A DNA stretch of 64,000 nucleotides from Myxococcus landrumus (GTDB taxonomy: Bacteria; Myxococcota; Myxococcia; Myxococcales; Myxococcaceae): NCBI RefSeq assembly GCF_017301635.1, contig NZ_CP071091.1, positions 3,670,001-3,734,000 of the forward strand, read 5' to 3'. Each line of letters opens with the position of its first letter. Within the stretch, counting starts at the first letter, position 1. Position numbers and translations under genes: made by a program. The notes beneath the pieces are model-generated. The model made no database searches. It had not been told where the DNA came from and worked only from the letters and a program-made list of their open reading frames with translations. Positions 36,796 to 45,234 of this stretch are shown piece after piece.

Positions 36796-38203
36796 AGCCA
36801 CCCCGGACCTCGCGGGCCTCTCCCTGCCCTCCATCCAATCCTTCCTGGACCGCGTCCGGGACCTCACCACGGAATCCGGCGGCGCCCCCGAGAAGCACTC
36901 GGTCGAGCAGCTCGCGTCGTCGTGGAAGGACCACGGCCTGCGACCAGGCGACGTCGTCCTGCTGGCCCTGCCGAACGGAGCGGAGCTGCTGGCCCAGGTC
37001 TTCGCCATCCTCGCCGCGCGCGGAGTCCCCGCGCTGGTCTCTCCCTCCGCGCCCACCTTGCGGCAACAAGCACTGGTCGAGGCCCTGCCGGCGCGTGCGC
37101 TCGTCGCCATGCGACGCCCCGTCCCCCAGGCCAAGGAAGTGGAGCGCTTCACACTGGGCCGGGCCGAAGTGGCCCTGTTCCCGGAGACACAACCTCCAGG
37201 CGCACAGCCAGGAGAGATGGTGCTGCTCACCTCGGGCACTTCCGGCTTCGCCAGTGGTTGCGTGTTCGACCTCGAGGCGCTCTTCCGGAACGCGAACCGC
37301 CATGCGGACGCCGTGGGTCTTCGCGCGGGAGACCGCGTGTTGGTCAACCTGCCGCTCTACTACTCGTACTCCATGGTGGCCCAAGCCTTCGCCTCCCTGC
37401 TGCGAGGCGCGGACCTGGTCATCAGCGGCCCCCCCTTCCAACCCGCCGCCTACCTGCGCCTCCTGGCCGAGCAAGGCGTCACCGTGTCCGCGCTGACGCC
37501 CCTGCTGGTGCGCGCCCTCCTCCAGCAGGGCGGAGTCTTCCCGGAAGCAACGCGCTCCCTCGGCGTCGGCGGAGACGTCCTCTCACCCGAGCACGTGGAG
37601 CAACTGCTGCGCCTGCGCCCTCGCGGGGAGCTGTTCCTCACGTATGGCCTGTCCGAAGCCGGCCCCCGCGTCGCGACGCTCGCGGCCCATGCCGAGCCCG
37701 CCCACCGCCACGCCTCCGTGGGCCTTCCGCTCCCGGGGACACAAGTCTCCCTCGTGCCGCGCGCGCCCGGTGGACAGAAGGAGCTGCTGGTGTCCTCGGA
37801 CACGCTGATGAAGCGGCGCATCGGCATGGTCGAGGGAGAGAAGCTCCACGCCTGGCGCGGCCCGCGCTTGCTGGCCACGGGCGACATCTTCGACATCGAC
37901 GCGGAGGGCTACCTGTACTTCCAGGGACGGCTCTCCGACTTCCTCGTCCGAGGCAGCGAGAAGATCTGCATGGCCTCCGTGCGGCGGCTGGCCACCACGC
38001 TCCCCGGTGTCCTCACCGCACGCACCCAAGTCGTCCGAGGAGCGGAGGGCGACGACTACGAGATGATTCTCACCGTGGCCGATGAGGGGCGCCCGCCCGA
38101 ACACGTCTCCGAGGCGCTCTCACGACTCCTGCGGCTCGCCGAACGTCCACGGCGCATCCAGGTCGTCTCCGCCGACGTCAACACCGCCGCGCTGCACAAG
38201 TGA
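36788..38203 (+). CDS. Stand-alone acyl- or aryl-adenylating enzyme (AMP-ligase)
   Basis: 471 residues, ANL superfamily. The ATP loop reads LLTSGTSGFASG (residues about 146-157), lacking the final Lys of the usual TSGTTGxPKG. Later motifs are LTYGLSEAGPRVA (A5), LLATGDIFDIDAEGYLYFQGR (A7 and A8), LVRGSEKI (A8 loop), and the terminal ADVNTAALHK. The last residue, Lys471, sits where the catalytic A10 lysine is expected, so the C-terminal domain is complete but ends exactly there. It probably activates a fatty or aryl acid and loads it on the ACP or on the first carrier domain of the NRPS. GTGA overlap with the NRPS gene. Confidence 0.88.
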   Translation: MPEATPDLAGLSLPSIQSFLDRVRDLTTESGGAPEKHSVEQLASSWKDHGLRPGDVVLLALPNGAELLAQVFAILAARGVPALVSPSAPTLRQQALVEALPARALVAMRRPVPQAKEVERFTLGRAEVALFPETQPPGAQPGEMVLLTSGTSGFASGCVFDLEALFRNANRHADAVGLRAGDRVLVNLPLYYSYSMVAQAFASLLRGADLVISGPPFQPAAYLRLLAEQGVTVSALTPLLVRALLQQGGVFPEATRSLGVGGDVLSPEHVEQLLRLRPRGELFLTYGLSEAGPRVATLAAHAEPAHRHASVGLPLPGTQVSLVPRAPGGQKELLVSSDTLMKRRIGMVEGEKLHAWRGPRLLATGDIFDIDAEGYLYFQGRLSDFLVRGSEKICMASVRRLATTLPGVLTARTQVVRGAEGDDYEMILTVADEGRPPEHVSEALSRLLRLAERPRRIQVVSADVNTAALHK

Positions 38204-41200
38204 GCACCCTCTTCCCAACCTTGAAGGACCTCCCGATGACGCTCTCATCCCCGACATCCAGCTTCCAGCCCCCGCGCAACCGGACGGAAGAGCTCCTGTG
38301 TGAGCTCTGGAGCGTGCTGCTGGAGGTCGAGCGCGTGGGCATCCACGACGACTTCTTCCAGCTCGGTGGCCACTCCCTCATCGCCACGCAGCTCGTCTCC
38401 CGGCTCAACGAGCTGTTCCACCTGCGCTTTCCCCTGCCCACCATCTTCGACGCGCCCACCATCGCGGAGCTGGCGGCGGCCATCGAGTCCGCGCGCGGCG
38501 CGGAGACAGCGAGCCAGGACCTCCCGCTGCGCCCCGGCACGCTCGGCAACGACGTCCCGCTCTCCTTCGCCCAAGAGCGCCTCTGGTTCATGGAGCAGCT
38601 CTACCCAGGGACGGCCACCTACAACATCCCCGTCTTCTACCGCATCACCTCGCCGCTCGATGTCGGTGTGCTCCAGCGCGCGCTCGACGAGGTGCTCCTG
38701 CGTCACGAATCGCTCCGGACCACGTTCGTCTCCACGGACTCGGGCCCCGTCGCGCGCATCGCGCCACCGCGCGCCTTCCCCCTGACGTTCGTCGACCTGA
38801 GCCACCTCCCCGCGGACGCTCGCGACGAGGAGGCCTCGCGCCTGGCCACGGAGCACGCGAGCCAGCCCATCGACGCGCGCACGGGCCCCATCATCCAAGG
38901 CACCTTGCTGAAGGTCGGCGCGAGGGACCACCGGCTCCTCCTCGTGGTCCATCACATCGTGTCCGATGGCTGGTCCCTCGGCGTCCTCATGCGCGAGCTC
39001 CGGACGCTCTACTCGGACTTCGCCGCGGGCCAGCCTTCGTCACTGCCCCCACTCCCGCTGAGATACGCGGACTTCGCCGCATGGCAGCGCCAGTGGCTGC
39101 CCGTGCAGACCCAGGAGCGGCTCCTCCCCTACTGGCGCAAGCGGCTCGCCGGAGCCCCCACGCTCCTCGCGCTCCCCGCGGACCGTCCACGACAACAGGT
39201 CCAGACCTTCAAGGGCACACGCCGGACGTTCCACATCCCCGAGGAGACCGCGCTGGCCATCGACGCGCTCTGCCGCAAGGAGCGCACGACGCTCTTCATG
39301 ACGCTCCTCGCGGGCTTCTGCGCCGTCCTCCATCGCTACTCCGGGCAGGACGACATCGTGGTCGGCTCGCCCATCTCGGGACGCATCCGCCCGGAGGTGG
39401 AGGGGCTCATCGGCTTCTTCGTCAACACGCTCGTCCTGCGCAATGACTTGTCGGGAGACCCTCGCTTCGTCGACCTCCTCACCCGCGTGCGCGAAGTCAC
39501 CCTGGGCGCGTTCGCGCACCAGGAGCTGCCCTTCGAGAAGCTGGTCGAAGCGCTCCAGCCGGAGCGCACGCTGAGCCATGCGCAGTTCATCCAGGTGATG
39601 TTCGTTCTGCAGCGCTCTCCCACACTGGAGGTGGCGCCATCCTCGGCGCTCCAGCTCGCCGCCGCGCCGGAGTCCTGGGAGGTGAACACCGGGACGGCGA
39701 AGGGCGACCTCCTCCTCTACATGGCGAGGACTCCCGAGGGCCTCCGCGCCACCTTCGAGTACGACCACCACCTCTTCGAGGACGCCCGCATCGAGCGCAT
39801 GGCCGGACACCTCCAGGTGCTGCTCGAGGCCGTGGCCGCGGACCCGTTCCAGCGGCTCTCCGCGCTCCCGCTGCTCACGTCCACCGAGCGCAACGTGCTG
39901 CTGCGCGAGTGGAACAGCGCCACCACCGACTACCCCCGGGACGTCTGCGTCCACGAGCTGTTCTCCCGCCAGGCCGCTCGGACCCCGGAGGCCATCGCCG
40001 TTTCCTATGGCGCCAACAGCATCACCTACGGGGAGCTCGACGCCCGCTCCAATCGGCTCGCCCGTCACCTGAAGTCGCTGGGTGTCGGCCCCGAGGTCCT
40101 CGTGGGCCTGTGCGTCGAGCGCTCCGTGGACCTCATCATCAGCATGCTCGGCATCCTCAAGGCAGGGGGCGCCTATCTCCCGCTGGAGGCCGCCTACCCC
40201 GCAGAGCGCCTCGCCTTCATGCTCCAGGATGCGCGTGTCAGCCTCCTGCTCGTCCACGCCGCGAAGCTCCAGCAGTTGCCGCCGTTCCCGGGCCCCGTCG
40301 TCCGGGTCGACACGGACCAGGACGCCATCGCGCGGAACTCCGATCTTCCTCTCGCGTCCACCGCCTGCCCCGACAACCTCGCCTACGTCATCTACACGTC
40401 CGGCTCCACGGGCAGACCCAAGGGCAGCGCGATTGTCCACCGCGGAATCGCCGCCCTGCTCTTCCACACGAACTTCGTCCGCTTCTCCCCCACGGACCGC
40501 GTCGCCCAGGCGTCCAACGCCTCCTTCGACCCGAGCACGTTTGAAATCTGGGGAGCGCTGCTGAACGGCGCGCGCCTCGTCGGAATCACGGCCGACCCGG
40601 CGCGCGAGCCCCAGGAGCTGGCCGCGCAAATCCAGAACGAGGCCGTCAGCATCATGTTCGTCACCACCGCCGTGCTTCACCTGCTGGCGCGCCAGGTGCC
40701 GGATGCCTTCCGGAATGTGCACACCCTCGTCTTCGGAGGCGAGGCCGCGGACCCGCTGGCGTTGCGTGAAGTGCTCCGGCGCGGGCCGCCGCGACGGCTG
40801 CTCAACGGCTATGGCCCCACGGAGTGCACCGTCTTCTCCACCTCGCACGCCATCGACGCGCCTCCATCACTTGGTCAGCCCGTGCCCATCGGCCGTCCCA
40901 TCACCAACGGCCCGGTCTACCTGCTGGACAAGCACTTGCGGCCCGTGCCCATCGGGGTCCCCGGTGAGCTCTACGTCGCGGGTGAGCGGCTGGGGCGCGG
41001 CTACTTCAACCGCCCGGAGCTCACCGCGCGGACGTACGTCCCGGACCCGTTCAGCACGAAGCCCGGAGCCCGCCTCTACAAGACGGGAGACCTGGGCCGC
41101 TACCTGGCCAACGGCCGCATCGAGTACCTGGGCCGCGTGGACCTCCAGGTGAAGATTCGCGGCTTCCGGGTGGAGCTGGGAGAGATTGAAGAGTCGCTGC

Positions 41201-43062
41201 GCCTGCATCCAGGGGTGGAGGACTGCTCCGTGGTGGCGGTGGAGGTGGGCGGAGACCGGAAGCTCGCGGCCTACTTCGTCGCGCGAGGCAAGGCACCCGC
41301 CCAGTCGGTGCTGCGCAACTGGCTGCGAGAGCGCCTGCCAGAGCACATGGTGCCCTCATCCTTCACGCCCCTCCCCGCGCTGCCACTGACCCCCAACGGC
41401 AAGGTGGACCGCCGCGCCCTGCCGTCTCCCGAGCAGCCCCAGGGAGACACGTCCACCTATCAGGCTCCGCGGACGTTCACGGAAGAGACCCTGTGCCGCA
41501 TGTGGGGTGCACTGCTGCAGATGGAGCGCGTGGGCATCCACGACAACTTCTTCCACCTCGGCGGGCATTCGCTCCTGGCCACACAGGTCGTGTCACGCAT
41601 CCGCGCGGAGCTCGGCGTCGAAGTCTCCCTGCGCACGTTGTTCGCGGGCCCGACGGTGGCCGACCTGGCGCGGCACATCTCTCGCGCGGAGCCATCCGTG
41701 GTGCTCGCGCGTCCGGTGCCTCCGCTGCGCCGGGTGCCACGCGATGGAGCGATGCGAGTGTCCTTCGCCCAGGAGCGCCTGTGGCGCTTCTTCCAGCGGG
41801 CACCCGAGTCCAGCGCGTACAACATTCCCCGCGCGTTCCGGTTGAAGGGCCGGGTGGACCCGAAGCACCTCGAGTCCGCGTTCCAGGCGCTCATCGCCCG
41901 GCACGAGACGCTGCGAGTCACCTACGGCGAAGAAGACGGCGTGCCCGTGCAGCGCGTCCAGGCGACGGCCGACTTCCAGCTCCGCGAGGTGGACCTGAGA
42001 GGAAGGGCGGACCGCGAGGAGGAGGCGACGCGCGAGATGTTGAGGTCCGCGCTGCTCCCGTTCGACCTGTCTCGGGGGCCGCTGATGCATGGGGCGCTGC
42101 TCCGCCTGGAGGACGAGGAGTACGTGCTGTTCTTCTGCATGCACCACATCACGGCGGATGGCTGGTCCATGGGGCTCACCTCACGAGAGCTGGGTCGGCT
42201 CTACACGGCCATCGCCTCGGGGGCGGACGCGGGACTGGCGCCGCTGGCCATCCAGTATCCCGACTACGCGGCGTGGCAGCGCGAGTGGCTGTCCGGTGAG
42301 GAGCTCAAGGAGCGGCTCAGCTTCTGGAAGAAGTCGCTCGCCGGAGCCCCCACGCAGTTGAACATCCCCACGGACCGGCCTCGGCCCGCGGTGCGCACGT
42401 TCAACGGCATCCAACGACATGTCGCGCTGGGTCAGGAGCGCACTCGGGCGTTGCACGCGCTCTGCCGTCAGGAGCAGGTGACGCCCTTCATGGCGTTGCT
42501 GTCGGTGTTCGGCATCGCGCTGGCGCGGCGTGCGGGACAGGAGGAGGTGGTCATCGGCTCGCCCATCGCGAACCGGCTCCGCCCGGAGCTGGAGCCGCTC
42601 ATCGGCATGTTCGTCAACGGGTTGTGCCTGCGCGTCAACCTCCGCGGGGCCCCCGCCTTCCGTGAGCTGCTCCAGCGGGTCCGAGAAGAGACGCTGGCGG
42701 GGTTTGCCCACCAGGAGGTCCCCATCGACCAGGTGGTGACGTCGCTCGGGGTGGAGCTGCCCGTGAATCGCTCGCCCGTGTTCCAGGCGATGTTCGTCCT
42801 GCAGAACGCGCCCACCGCGCCGCTGGAGATTCCAGGGGTCTCCGTCACTCCCGTGGCGGTCGACCGAGGCTCCGTCACCTACGAGCTCACCCTGGCGCTG
42901 ACGGAGACACCGGAGGGCTTCGCTGGCGTGCTGGAGGTCAATACGGACCTGTTCAAGCCGGAGATGGCGGAGCGGCTGCACTCGGAGCTGGAGGCGTTGC
43001 TGGACGCCGTGCTGGCGAATCCAGACCTGCCCGTGGGTTTGGAGACACGGCCCGCTCGATGA
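38200..43062 (+). CDS. Non-ribosomal peptide synthetase, T-C-A-T-C
   Basis: 1620 residues. Carrier domain 1 at about 25-100 (LGGHSL, Ser59); condensation domain 1 at about 118-560 (HHIVSDG from His251); adenylation domain at about 568-1060 (YTSGSTGRPKG near 731, FDPSTFE near 776, NGYGPTECT, YKTGDLGRY, NGKVDRRAL); carrier 2 (LGGHSL, Ser1124); condensation domain 2 at about 1180-1610 (HHITADG from His1315). There is no epimerase and no thioesterase. By-eye pocket residues read D P F F V G G V F K, close to codes for branched aliphatic residues (Val/Ile) apart from Pro at the second place. An N-terminal carrier implies loading in trans; a final C domain implies release onto an amine. The start is GTG 38200 (GTGA overlap) or ATG 38236. 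Confidence 0.95.
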   Translation: MSTLFPTLKDLPMTLSSPTSSFQPPRNRTEELLCELWSVLLEVERVGIHDDFFQLGGHSLIATQLVSRLNELFHLRFPLPTIFDAPTIAELAAAIESARGAETASQDLPLRPGTLGNDVPLSFAQERLWFMEQLYPGTATYNIPVFYRITSPLDVGVLQRALDEVLLRHESLRTTFVSTDSGPVARIAPPRAFPLTFVDLSHLPADARDEEASRLATEHASQPIDARTGPIIQGTLLKVGARDHRLLLVVHHIVSDGWSLGVLMRELRTLYSDFAAGQPSSLPPLPLRYADFAAWQRQWLPVQTQERLLPYWRKRLAGAPTLLALPADRPRQQVQTFKGTRRTFHIPEETALAIDALCRKERTTLFMTLLAGFCAVLHRYSGQDDIVVGSPISGRIRPEVEGLIGFFVNTLVLRNDLSGDPRFVDLLTRVREVTLGAFAHQELPFEKLVEALQPERTLSHAQFIQVMFVLQRSPTLEVAPSSALQLAAAPESWEVNTGTAKGDLLLYMARTPEGLRATFEYDHHLFEDARIERMAGHLQVLLEAVAADPFQRLSALPLLTSTERNVLLREWNSATTDYPRDVCVHELFSRQAARTPEAIAVSYGANSITYGELDARSNRLARHLKSLGVGPEVLVGLCVERSVDLIISMLGILKAGGAYLPLEAAYPAERLAFMLQDARVSLLLVHAAKLQQLPPFPGPVVRVDTDQDAIARNSDLPLASTACPDNLAYVIYTSGSTGRPKGSAIVHRGIAALLFHTNFVRFSPTDRVAQASNASFDPSTFEIWGALLNGARLVGITADPAREPQELAAQIQNEAVSIMFVTTAVLHLLARQVPDAFRNVHTLVFGGEAADPLALREVLRRGPPRRLLNGYGPTECTVFSTSHAIDAPPSLGQPVPIGRPITNGPVYLLDKHLRPVPIGVPGELYVAGERLGRGYFNRPELTARTYVPDPFSTKPGARLYKTGDLGRYLANGRIEYLGRVDLQVKIRGFRVELGEIEESLRLHPGVEDCSVVAVEVGGDRKLAAYFVARGKAPAQSVLRNWLRERLPEHMVPSSFTPLPALPLTPNGKVDRRALPSPEQPQGDTSTYQAPRTFTEETLCRMWGALLQMERVGIHDNFFHLGGHSLLATQVVSRIRAELGVEVSLRTLFAGPTVADLARHISRAEPSVVLARPVPPLRRVPRDGAMRVSFAQERLWRFFQRAPESSAYNIPRAFRLKGRVDPKHLESAFQALIARHETLRVTYGEEDGVPVQRVQATADFQLREVDLRGRADREEEATREMLRSALLPFDLSRGPLMHGALLRLEDEEYVLFFCMHHITADGWSMGLTSRELGRLYTAIASGADAGLAPLAIQYPDYAAWQREWLSGEELKERLSFWKKSLAGAPTQLNIPTDRPRPAVRTFNGIQRHVALGQERTRALHALCRQEQVTPFMALLSVFGIALARRAGQEEVVIGSPIANRLRPELEPLIGMFVNGLCLRVNLRGAPAFRELLQRVREETLAGFAHQEVPIDQVVTSLGVELPVNRSPVFQAMFVLQNAPTAPLEIPGVSVTPVAVDRGSVTYELTLALTETPEGFAGVLEVNTDLFKPEMAERLHSELEALLDAVLANPDLPVGLETRPAR

Positions 43063-43112
43063 GAGGCTTCACCCAGGGCGTGTCTTGATGCACGTCCTCT
43101 GGGGAGGCTCTC

Positions 43113-44288
43113 ATGGTCATCTACACGTGTACCTTCTGCCTCAAGCTTCAACTGGGCATGCCGAACCTGGTGCCGACCTGTCACGGAGACATGTTGGTGC
43201 TCGTGAACTTCACCCAGGCTCGCGACCCACGCGTCCTCCGGCTGAGAGACATCCTCCTGACCCTGCCATCTCCCGAAGACGATGGAGGGCCTCCGGACGA
43301 TGGAGGGCCTCCGCCAGACCCGAGAGCCGTCATCCCCATCCCCAGGCCGATGCCCCACGCCCGGTTCCGGCCTGACCCCAACTTCCTCTGGACGGACATC
43401 GGGCAGCGCGCGATTCCCGGGCTCTTCTACACCCTCAACGTGGCCGATGACGGGGGACCGGGCAATCCCTTCGAGGCCCGGGAGCTGGCGCTGCCCATCT
43501 ACCAGAAGCACCCGGCCGCGCTCGAGCTCTTCCACGCCTTGAGCCAAGGGGCGGTGAGCTTCAACATCCCTCCGGAGGGAGAGGTCATGTATGTCATTAC
43601 CGATGACTTCAGGCTCATCATCGCCTCCCGGGAAGAGAGTGAGCATCACCTCCCCCATCCGACGCTGGTGGGCGGCGATGAGCCCGAGGTCGTCAGCGCG
43701 GGCATCCTCCACTTCTTCGAGGGCCGTATCTCTCGCGTGTGCATCAACTACTCCGGGCACTTCAAACCCAACGCTCCGTCCTCCGTCGAGATCAGCCTGG
43801 CGCTGTTCGGACGCCTCCCCTTGGAGGCCTTTCACGCCCACTTCGATGGCTTCACCATCTTCGGGCTGCCCGAGGCGATTCCCATGGGAGGCACCGGCGG
43901 AGGACACGCGCCCTTCCATGTGACACATCGCCGGCACGACCCCATGGACTTGAATCGCACGACCGCCATGGACATCAACGGCGCCCGCTTGAGCATCATC
44001 GCCCACACGGACGGGGGTGCGAGGACCCCCTTCAAGGACCGCATGAAGGAAGCGGTCACCAAGCTCCAGCACCACCTGGTGAAGGGGATGCCTCCTCCGT
44101 TCCCGTATGTCCTCATCTTCAACCGCCAGATGTATCGGATGTACTCGCGCATCCTCGCGGACATTCAACTCGTCGCGGCCAAAGGCAGGTTCAAAGCCGT
44201 CATCGACCACTCCAAGTTCATGTTGCTCAAGGCCCTCCTGGAGAGCGCGCTGACCGCCCTCTGGCGCCCGCGAGATGCCCTGGGCTAG
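43113..44288 (+). CDS. Unknown protein with zinc-ribbon-like start and SGHFKPN motif
   Basis: 391 residues. It begins YTCTFC ... PTCHGDM, a C-x2-C ... C-H arrangement as in short zinc ribbons. A Pro/Asp-rich linker (about 52-75) includes an exact DDGGPP duplication. The central block (about 165-220) reads VVSAGILHFFEGRISRVCINYSGHFKPN; a G-x-x-x-x-x-x-G-x-I/L-x-x-I-x-x-x-SGHxxP pattern of this kind also occurs in plant and fungal calmodulin-binding IQ proteins and in scattered bacterial proteins of unknown role. The C-terminal third is basic and helical. It follows the NRPS by 50 bases with GGGGAGG before the ATG. No signal peptide. Possible effector, tailoring or self-protection role is speculation. 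Confidence 0.7.
   Translation: MVIYTCTFCLKLQLGMPNLVPTCHGDMLVLVNFTQARDPRVLRLRDILLTLPSPEDDGGPPDDGGPPPDPRAVIPIPRPMPHARFRPDPNFLWTDIGQRAIPGLFYTLNVADDGGPGNPFEARELALPIYQKHPAALELFHALSQGAVSFNIPPEGEVMYVITDDFRLIIASREESEHHLPHPTLVGGDEPEVVSAGILHFFEGRISRVCINYSGHFKPNAPSSVEISLALFGRLPLEAFHAHFDGFTIFGLPEAIPMGGTGGGHAPFHVTHRRHDPMDLNRTTAMDINGARLSIIAHTDGGARTPFKDRMKEAVTKLQHHLVKGMPPPFPYVLIFNRQMYRMYSRILADIQLVAAKGRFKAVIDHSKFMLLKALLESALTALWRPRDALG
43278..43313 (+). repeat. Perfect 18-bp tandem duplication inside the 391-residue protein gene
   Basis: Two identical in-frame copies of GACGATGGAGGGCCTCCG, encoding DDGGPP twice in the linker. Likely replication slippage; the frame is kept. Confidence 0.95.
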
Positions 44289-44470
44289 GGCGGCCGTGCG
44301 CGATGGTCTCCTGAAGGAGGCAGTCGCGACCCCACATGACGAAGTGCTCCGTGAATCTCTCCGTGGCGCCCTCCGGGCACGAAGTCCCACCGCTGCTCGC
44401 GAAGTTCGGAGCAGGGGTCGCCGAGCAGGACGCTCGTGCGCCTTGCCCAGTGGCTCGGCAAGTAGCGGAA

Positions 44471-45187
44471 TCACCGCTCCAGGGGCCACGGCACGGTGGG
44501 AAGTGCCGTGGGTGTTCGCGAAGGCATGTGGTTGGAACCGAAGTAGGGGCCTGCACGCTGCTCTTCCGTGAGCGGATTGCACAGGCCGCTGGCTTCCAGC
44601 TCGACCGTGGTGTCCGGCAGCCAGCCCGTGAAGTTCCACGCCAAGGTGCCGGTGTGGACCCAGCCATGTGCATGAGTCCATAGGCCCACGACGAACGTCG
44701 AACTCCCACGCCGAAGCTCGGGGCCCGAGGCGAGCAGCGCCTCGACGACCGACGCGGCTCCCGTGGCATCGGAGCGCCCCTCTTCCAGCTTCCACTCGAG
44801 GCGCGGGCGCTCGAACCGGATGGGCGTGCGCAGGCACAACAGGTCCTGCTCCTGCGAGAGCTGGAGCACGCGGGCTCCCTCGAGCAAGGACGCGGCCTCC
44901 TGGAAGCGGCGCCGCGCCGAGGGCTCCGACGCCAGGACGTAGTTCCATCCCGCGAAGAAGCCACCCAGCGTGGGATTCTGGAGGAAGTCGTAGCCCGCCT
45001 GGACCGCGATGGATTCAGGGCCACCGCGCGGGGCGTAATAGCCATACTTCTGGAGCGTCTCGAGCTGCCAGAGTGACGGGCCAACACGCCCCAGACGCGC
45101 CGCCCAATGTTCATCCGGGAAGTCGCGCTCAGCCGGCATCCTAGGCCGCGTCAGTGACCAGTGTGTTGTTGTTGCCCAATCACCCAT
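44471..45187 (-). CDS. Hypothetical protein, last gene of the TetR operon
   Basis: 238 residues, no signal peptide. I do not recognise the family. Features are Trp- and Tyr-rich segments (EHWAARLGRVGPSLWQLETLQKYGYYAPRGG, read in two parts), a helical middle with ASEPSARRRFQEAASLLEGARVL, and a beta-rich end with THAHGWVHTGTLAWNFTGWLPD. The start at ATG 45187 is preferred because GCGAGGA lies 7 bases before it; the open frame extends to 45397 over the end of the monooxygenase gene. It lies 47 bases after the monooxygenase gene on the same strand, so it may share that transcript. It is convergent with the SGHFKPN protein gene. Confidence 0.65.
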   Translation of the reverse strand: MGDWATTTHWSLTRPRMPAERDFPDEHWAARLGRVGPSLWQLETLQKYGYYAPRGGPESIAVQAGYDFLQNPTLGGFFAGWNYVLASEPSARRRFQEAASLLEGARVLQLSQEQDLLCLRTPIRFERPRLEWKLEEGRSDATGAASVVEALLASGPELRRGSSTFVVGLWTHAHGWVHTGTLAWNFTGWLPDTTVELEASGLCNPLTEEQRAGPYFGSNHMPSRTPTALPTVPWPLER

Positions 45188-45234
45188 CCGGACATCCTCG
45201 CATGGCGATGTTTCAGACACCCAGCAAAGCGTCG

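Larger units (their letters stand above)
28852..43062 (+). other. Biosynthetic operon: PLP / fatty-acid-like / NRPS hybrid
   Basis: Twelve genes on one strand. From the MaoC gene to the NRPS, gene ends and starts overlap or lie within 3 bases; the two longest gaps are 48 and 35 bases near the front, both with good ribosome sites. The content combines two PLP enzymes, a free ACP, two hotdog proteins, a MaoC hydratase, an enoyl-reductase-like enzyme, an active and a degenerate ketosynthase, a stand-alone adenylating enzyme and a T-C-A-T-C NRPS without thioesterase. No phosphopantetheinyl transferase, exporter or pathway-specific regulator lies inside, so these must be supplied elsewhere. The product is unknown. 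Confidence 0.85.

Noticed and set aside
43278-43313. Tandem repeat as CRISPR or VNTR locus
   Set aside because: Only two copies, in frame, no spacer, inside a coding region.
43113-45187. SGHFKPN protein and the 238-residue protein as a toxin-immunity pair
   Set aside because: They are convergent and in different transcripts; no toxin motif or secretion signal could be shown.
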